Below are positions 12,394 to 15,653 of a stretch of 15,653 bases of DNA, in pieces. The notes below the pieces were generated by a model that did no database searches, was not told where the DNA came from, and worked only from the letters and a program-made list of their open reading frames with translations. Source of the stretch: Kiritimatiellia bacterium. GTDB lineage: Bacteria; Verrucomicrobiota; Kiritimatiellia; RFP12; UBA1067. Location: assembly GCA_017508315.1 (NCBI GenBank), contig JAFVZE010000322.1, positions 1 to 15,653 on the forward strand, in the 5' to 3' direction. The position numbers and the translations under genes were made by a program. Each line of letters opens with the position of its first letter. Within the stretch, counting starts at the first letter, position 1.

Positions 12394-14613
12394 ATGAAGA
12401 AAAACATTGTTTGCGCGATTGTCGTGTCGCTTGCCGGTATTGCGGCGTTCGCCGCTCCGGATGCGCCCAGAGCGGTCGTTAAGTGGTATTTTCCGTTGAC
12501 CCAGTCGCATCAGGGTCTGCCGTTCGGCAACGCCGAGACCGGCTTTCTCGTGTGGGGCGAGGGGCGGACGCTCAAGGTTACGATCGGCCGTGACGACACC
12601 TGGGATCACCGCGGCGGCTATGACTGGAACGACGATCAGTGCTATTCCAACATCGTCGCGGCGCTCTACGCCAACGATCTGGGCCGTCTGAAAGAACTTT
12701 TCCGTCGCGGCGAAATCAAGCCGGGCGAACCTAAGAACCCCCAGATCATCCCGATCGGCCACTTTGAATTCACCCTGCCGGAGGGCTTCGCGCTCGACGA
12801 GGGTACGCTCGATACGGCAACCGGCATCGGCCGCATCGGCGATATCGTTCTTGCGCTCGACCGCGCGAGCGGGGTGCTTGCAGTCTCATGGCCCAAGGGC
12901 GTGAAGCCGGCGGTCAGGGCCGTTCCTTCGTGGGAGCACGAGGCGGTGTCGAAGGAGTTGATTCCGATCAGCTTCCGTCCGCCGGAACGCTTCTCGCAGG
13001 GGAACGTCACGGGCTTTACGCAGATGCTGCCCGCCGATCCTTCCATCGGCGCGGGGTGCGCAAACGGCGAAGGCGTTTCGTATCTGACGGCGGTTCGCGG
13101 CGATAACTGCGCGGCAGCCAGGGCCAACGTCGTCAAGACGCTCGCCGGTCCCGCCGCCGGCGGTTTCGCGGCGGTCAAGGCGTCGAGCGAGAAATTCTGG
13201 AACGACTGGTGGAAAGATACGCCGTGGTTCTCGGGCGCGTCCGACGAAATCCGCGAGATCCACGATTTCGGCATGTACAAGTTCGGTTCCATGACCGGCG
13301 AGACCGGCGTTCCCGCGCCGCTGCAGGGACCATGGATCGAGGAATACCGTCTGCCGCCGTGGCACGGCGACTACCATTTCAACATCAACGTCGAAATGTG
13401 CTACTGGCCGGCGTACCGCGGCAACCATCTCGAATGTCTCAAGCCGCTTTTCGCGATGGTCAGGCGCTGGTGGCCGGTTCTGCGTGAGAACGCGCGCAAG
13501 TTCGCCGGCATCGAAGACGGCTTCATGCTGCCGCATTCGGTCGATGACCGCTGCCGCCTGATCGGCGGATTCTGGTCGGGGACGATGGATCACGCATGCA
13601 CGGCGTGGACGGCGCAGCTCATGTTCCGCTACGTGACGATGAGCGGCGATCTCGCCTTCCTCAAGAACGAAGCCTATCCGTTCATGAAGGGGACGATGAA
13701 GGTCTATCGCGCCATGATGGAGGAATACAACGGCAAGCTTTCGATGCCCGCGACCACTTCGCCGGAATTCGGCGGCAAGGAGGTTTCCAAGTGCTGGGGG
13801 CGCGACGCGAGTTTCCAGCTCGCCGCGGCGCACCGCCTGGCGCGAGATCTCGTTTCGGCGGCGAAACTTCTCGGCGAGAATCCCGATCCGATGTGGCTGG
13901 ACGTCATCAACCGTCTGCCGCTCGCTTCGTTCGCCGGCGGCAGACCGGGCGGAGAAATCGAACTTTGGAAGGGTTTCGCGCTTCCCGAGTCGCACCGTCA
14001 CCATTCGCATCTTGCAGGTCTCGTGCCGTTCGACGTCATCGACATCGACGAACCCAAGCAGCGCCGCAGCGCGGCCGCCGCGTTCAATACCTGGCAGCGT
14101 GAAGGTCTCGGGCTGTGGAGCGGCTGGGCGGTGCCGTGGGCGGCGATGCTTCAGCTGCACATGGGCCACGCCGACGCGGCGGAACTTACGCTCCACATCT
14201 GGAAGCGCATGTTCACCAATCCCGGCCACGGTTCCCGCCACGACCCGTACTTCCCCGGTTTCTGCCTGATGCGCAAATCGACGTTCTCGCCCTGCGGCGA
14301 GCCGATGGAGATCATGCAGATCGACGGCGCTATGGCCGCGACCGCCGCCGTCCACGAGATGTTCCTCCACGAGCGCAACGGTGTAGCCCATGTGTTTCAG
14401 GGCTCTCCTATGCGTTGGCGCCACCTCGAGTTCCGGGACGTTCTTTCCGACGGCGGCGTTCTGGTCGGTGCCAAGCGCACGAAGGGCGTAGTCGAGTACA
14501 TCGATCTCAGGTCGCCCAACGGCGGTTCGATCCGTGTCGCTTCGCCTTGGAAGAAGGGTGAGGTTATCGACGTCAAGCTCGCCGCCGGCGAAACGAAGCG
14601 CCTTGCCAGATAA
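12394..14613 (+). CDS. Secreted GH95-family glycoside hydrolase (alpha-L-fucosidase or alpha-L-galactosidase type)
   Basis: This 739-residue exported enzyme probably removes alpha-linked L-fucose or L-galactose. Residues 1-20 are a typical signal peptide (Lys-Lys, hydrophobic core, cut after 'AFA'). Residues about 28-265 are the N-terminal beta-sandwich ('LPFGNAETGFLVWGEGRTLKV'). An (alpha/alpha)6 barrel spans about 280-660 and a small beta domain closes the protein. Family landmarks are 'WHGDYHFNINVEMCYWPAYRGNHLE' (323-347), 'TSPEFGG' (455-461), 'HRHHSHLAGLVP' (534-545) and 'QIDGAMAATAAVHEM' (642-656). Asn330/Asn332, Glu458 and Asp644 correspond to Asn421/Asn423, Glu566 and Asp766 of Bifidobacterium AfcA, so activity is expected. 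ATG 12394 is preferred over in-frame ATG 12361 because AAAGGT precedes it by 9 bases and the signal peptide starts there. It lies between two membrane protease genes. Confidence 0.85.
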   Translation: MKKNIVCAIVVSLAGIAAFAAPDAPRAVVKWYFPLTQSHQGLPFGNAETGFLVWGEGRTLKVTIGRDDTWDHRGGYDWNDDQCYSNIVAALYANDLGRLKELFRRGEIKPGEPKNPQIIPIGHFEFTLPEGFALDEGTLDTATGIGRIGDIVLALDRASGVLAVSWPKGVKPAVRAVPSWEHEAVSKELIPISFRPPERFSQGNVTGFTQMLPADPSIGAGCANGEGVSYLTAVRGDNCAAARANVVKTLAGPAAGGFAAVKASSEKFWNDWWKDTPWFSGASDEIREIHDFGMYKFGSMTGETGVPAPLQGPWIEEYRLPPWHGDYHFNINVEMCYWPAYRGNHLECLKPLFAMVRRWWPVLRENARKFAGIEDGFMLPHSVDDRCRLIGGFWSGTMDHACTAWTAQLMFRYVTMSGDLAFLKNEAYPFMKGTMKVYRAMMEEYNGKLSMPATTSPEFGGKEVSKCWGRDASFQLAAAHRLARDLVSAAKLLGENPDPMWLDVINRLPLASFAGGRPGGEIELWKGFALPESHRHHSHLAGLVPFDVIDIDEPKQRRSAAAAFNTWQREGLGLWSGWAVPWAAMLQLHMGHADAAELTLHIWKRMFTNPGHGSRHDPYFPGFCLMRKSTFSPCGEPMEIMQIDGAMAATAAVHEMFLHERNGVAHVFQGSPMRWRHLEFRDVLSDGGVLVGAKRTKGVVEYIDLRSPNGGSIRVASPWKKGEVIDVKLAAGETKRLAR

Positions 14614-14651
14614 GCGTCTGCACGGTCGGGAATTACGGAGGTAAGGATACA

Positions 14652-15536
14652 ATGAAGCGTATAGTTCTGTTTCTTTTGACCAACATCGCGGTGATGATCG
14701 CTTTGAGCATCACCTCCACGGTCGTATTTTCTCTGATCGGCGTGCAGATGCAGGAGGTGTTCGGGGAGTGGAGCCATCTGATCGTCTTCGCCTTCGTCTT
14801 CGGTATCGGCGGGTCGGTGATATCGCTTCTCATATCCAAGCCGATGGCGAAATTATCCACCGGAGCGCAGACGATCGACGGCAGCGAAGGCGAGGCCGAG
14901 CGCTGGCTCGTCGCCACGGTCGAGGATCTCGCCCGCCGCGCCAACATCAAGACTCCGGAGGTGGCGATCTATCCGGGCGCGGCCAACGCTTTCGCGACCG
15001 GAGCGTTCAGGAATTCCGCGCTGGTGGCGGTTTCGTCCGACATAATGGCGCAGATGTCCAAAGAGGAGCTGCGTGCGGTTCTCGGGCATGAAATAAGCCA
15101 TGTCGCCAACGGTGACATGGTGACGCTCTGTCTCATTCAGGGCGTTCTCAACGCTTTCGTGATCCTTTTCTCGCGCATCATCGCCCAGATCGTCGCCAAT
15201 GCCGGCAACGGCAATGAAAGGCGCAGGTCTAATCCGTTCGTCTACATGACGGTTGTCTGGACGATGGAGATCGCGCTTGGAATTCTGGCCATGCTCATCG
15301 TCTGCGCGTTCAGCCGCCGCCGCGAATACGTCGCCGATGCCGGAAGCGCCAGACTGCTCGGCACTCCGTATCCGATGATCGCGGCGCTCCGCCGGCTCGG
15401 CAACCTCCAGCCGGGGGTTCTTCCCGATTCGCTCAAGGCGATGGGGATCGCTCAGGGCAGGCGGACATCGCTCTGGTCCACCCATCCGGCGCTCGAAGAT
15501 CGTATTGCCGCGCTTGAACGCGCAGGCGTTGCTTAA
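14652..15536 (+). CDS. htpX: Membrane-bound zinc metalloprotease HtpX
   Basis: A 294-residue M48B protease that degrades damaged inner-membrane proteins with its active site facing the cytoplasm. The first two membrane segments lie at about 4-30 and 42-62. The zinc motif HEISH is at 146-150 and the third ligand Glu225 is in 'SRRREYVADAGSARL'. Two further hydrophobic segments lie at about 158-182 and 198-220. 'YPGAANAFATGAFRNSALVAVS' (107-128) and the C-terminal 'LWSTHPALEDRIAAL' are typical of HtpX. Length matches the E. coli protein (293). GGAGGTAAGG at 14637-14646 precedes the ATG. It lies 38 bases after the GH95 gene with no terminator or obvious promoter between. No heat-shock element is visible. 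Confidence 0.95.
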   Translation: MKRIVLFLLTNIAVMIALSITSTVVFSLIGVQMQEVFGEWSHLIVFAFVFGIGGSVISLLISKPMAKLSTGAQTIDGSEGEAERWLVATVEDLARRANIKTPEVAIYPGAANAFATGAFRNSALVAVSSDIMAQMSKEELRAVLGHEISHVANGDMVTLCLIQGVLNAFVILFSRIIAQIVANAGNGNERRRSNPFVYMTVVWTMEIALGILAMLIVCAFSRRREYVADAGSARLLGTPYPMIAALRRLGNLQPGVLPDSLKAMGIAQGRRTSLWSTHPALEDRIAALERAGVA

Positions 15537-15653
15537 AATGGGTTTACCTTCGTTTTTATCGTGATTCTGTAAAAGTAGGACAAATTGTCGCCAAAAGCGG
15601 GATCAAGGGGTCGACTGCTTTCAGGTGGCGTGTTTTTGATATAATACCGCTTA
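15537..15653. other. Intergenic region after htpX, holding the promoter of the next gene
   Basis: These 117 bases contain no convincing open frame and no GC-rich hairpin with a T-run, so no intrinsic terminator for htpX is seen. A short palindrome GACAA-A-TTGTC lies at 15579-15589. The only strong signal is the extended -10 at 15637-15645. Confidence 0.6.
15637..15645 (+). promoter_or_regulatory. Extended -10 TGATATAAT at the right edge
   Basis: This is the same nonamer as at 10799 and 11611, followed by 7 bases (ACCGCTT) and then an A that is the last base of the window. By analogy with the M50 gene this A could be the first base of an ATG. A -35 is not evident. Confidence 0.5.

Noticed and set aside
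7314..14652. Very long open frames on the minus strand (about 590-690 codons) opposite the GH16, exonuclease/M50 and GH95 genes
   Set aside because: They are Arg/His/Glu-rich, low-complexity shadows of GC-rich coding sequence, have no recognisable motifs, and lie opposite genes with intact catalytic motifs.
15537..15560. Possible terminator for htpX at the CGTTTTTAT run
   Set aside because: There is a T-run but no GC-rich inverted repeat in front of it.
15579..15589. Palindrome GACAA-A-TTGTC after htpX
   Set aside because: It is short, AT-rich in the centre and appears once. It could be an operator but nothing else supports it.
1..15653. CRISPR arrays, insertion sequences, phage genes, tRNA or rRNA genes
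   Set aside because: No regular repeats, transposase or integrase motifs, or structural RNA sequences were seen. Base composition looks even across the window.

Overview
The window is GC-rich, densely coding bacterial DNA with Shine-Dalgarno sequences and mostly TGA stops. The gene content points to a carbohydrate-degrading member of the PVC group, such as a Kiritimatiellota or Lentisphaerota-like gut or marine bacterium. It includes Gfo/Idh/MocA proteins, a XylR-type regulator that fuses a periplasmic-binding-protein domain to an AraC domain, a GH16 enzyme with CBM6, a GH95 enzyme and a Tat-exported lipoprotein with a TIM-barrel-like sequence. The taxonomic placement is an inference from gene content only. 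I see no tRNA, rRNA, CRISPR array, insertion sequence or integrase, and no gene-free stretch longer than about 140 bases.

Left part (1-3221): the tail of an unidentified gene is followed by a short protein that resembles only the C-terminal half of a Gfo/Idh/MocA oxidoreductase. Five bases later comes a complete Gfo/Idh/MocA oxidoreductase. This gene converges on a minus-strand XylR-like regulator. The two stop codons lie in opposite arms of one perfect 11-bp hairpin. The regulator's start faces the pgi promoter across a 136-bp divergent region.

Right part (3358-15536): ten plus-strand genes follow with little spacing. They are glucose-6-phosphate isomerase (pgi), a U32-family protein of the TrhP/YegQ type, a secreted GH16+CBM6 enzyme, a Tat lipoprotein of GH20-like character, an orphan DppC/OppC-type ABC permease, a DEDDh exonuclease with an ExoX-like C-terminus, an M50 intramembrane protease, a secreted GH95 enzyme and the membrane protease HtpX. 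No intrinsic terminator is visible inside this run. Internal promoters break it into sub-units: a full-consensus TTGACA-N18-TATAAT inside the end of the GH16 gene, and extended -10 elements just in front of the exonuclease and M50 genes.

Functionally, the window mixes polysaccharide use (GH16 on beta-glucan or galactan, GH95 on alpha-fucoside or alpha-galactoside, the GH20-like protein, sugar oxidoreductases and a sugar-type regulator) with housekeeping genes for glycolysis, RNA modification, DNA repair and membrane proteolysis. The most unusual signal is regulatory. Three genes (the XylR-like regulator, the exonuclease and the M50 protease) have TGnTATAAT-type extended -10 boxes ending only 6-7 bases before an ATG, which predicts leaderless mRNAs. 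A fourth copy sits at the right edge and predicts a gene starting at the last base of the window.
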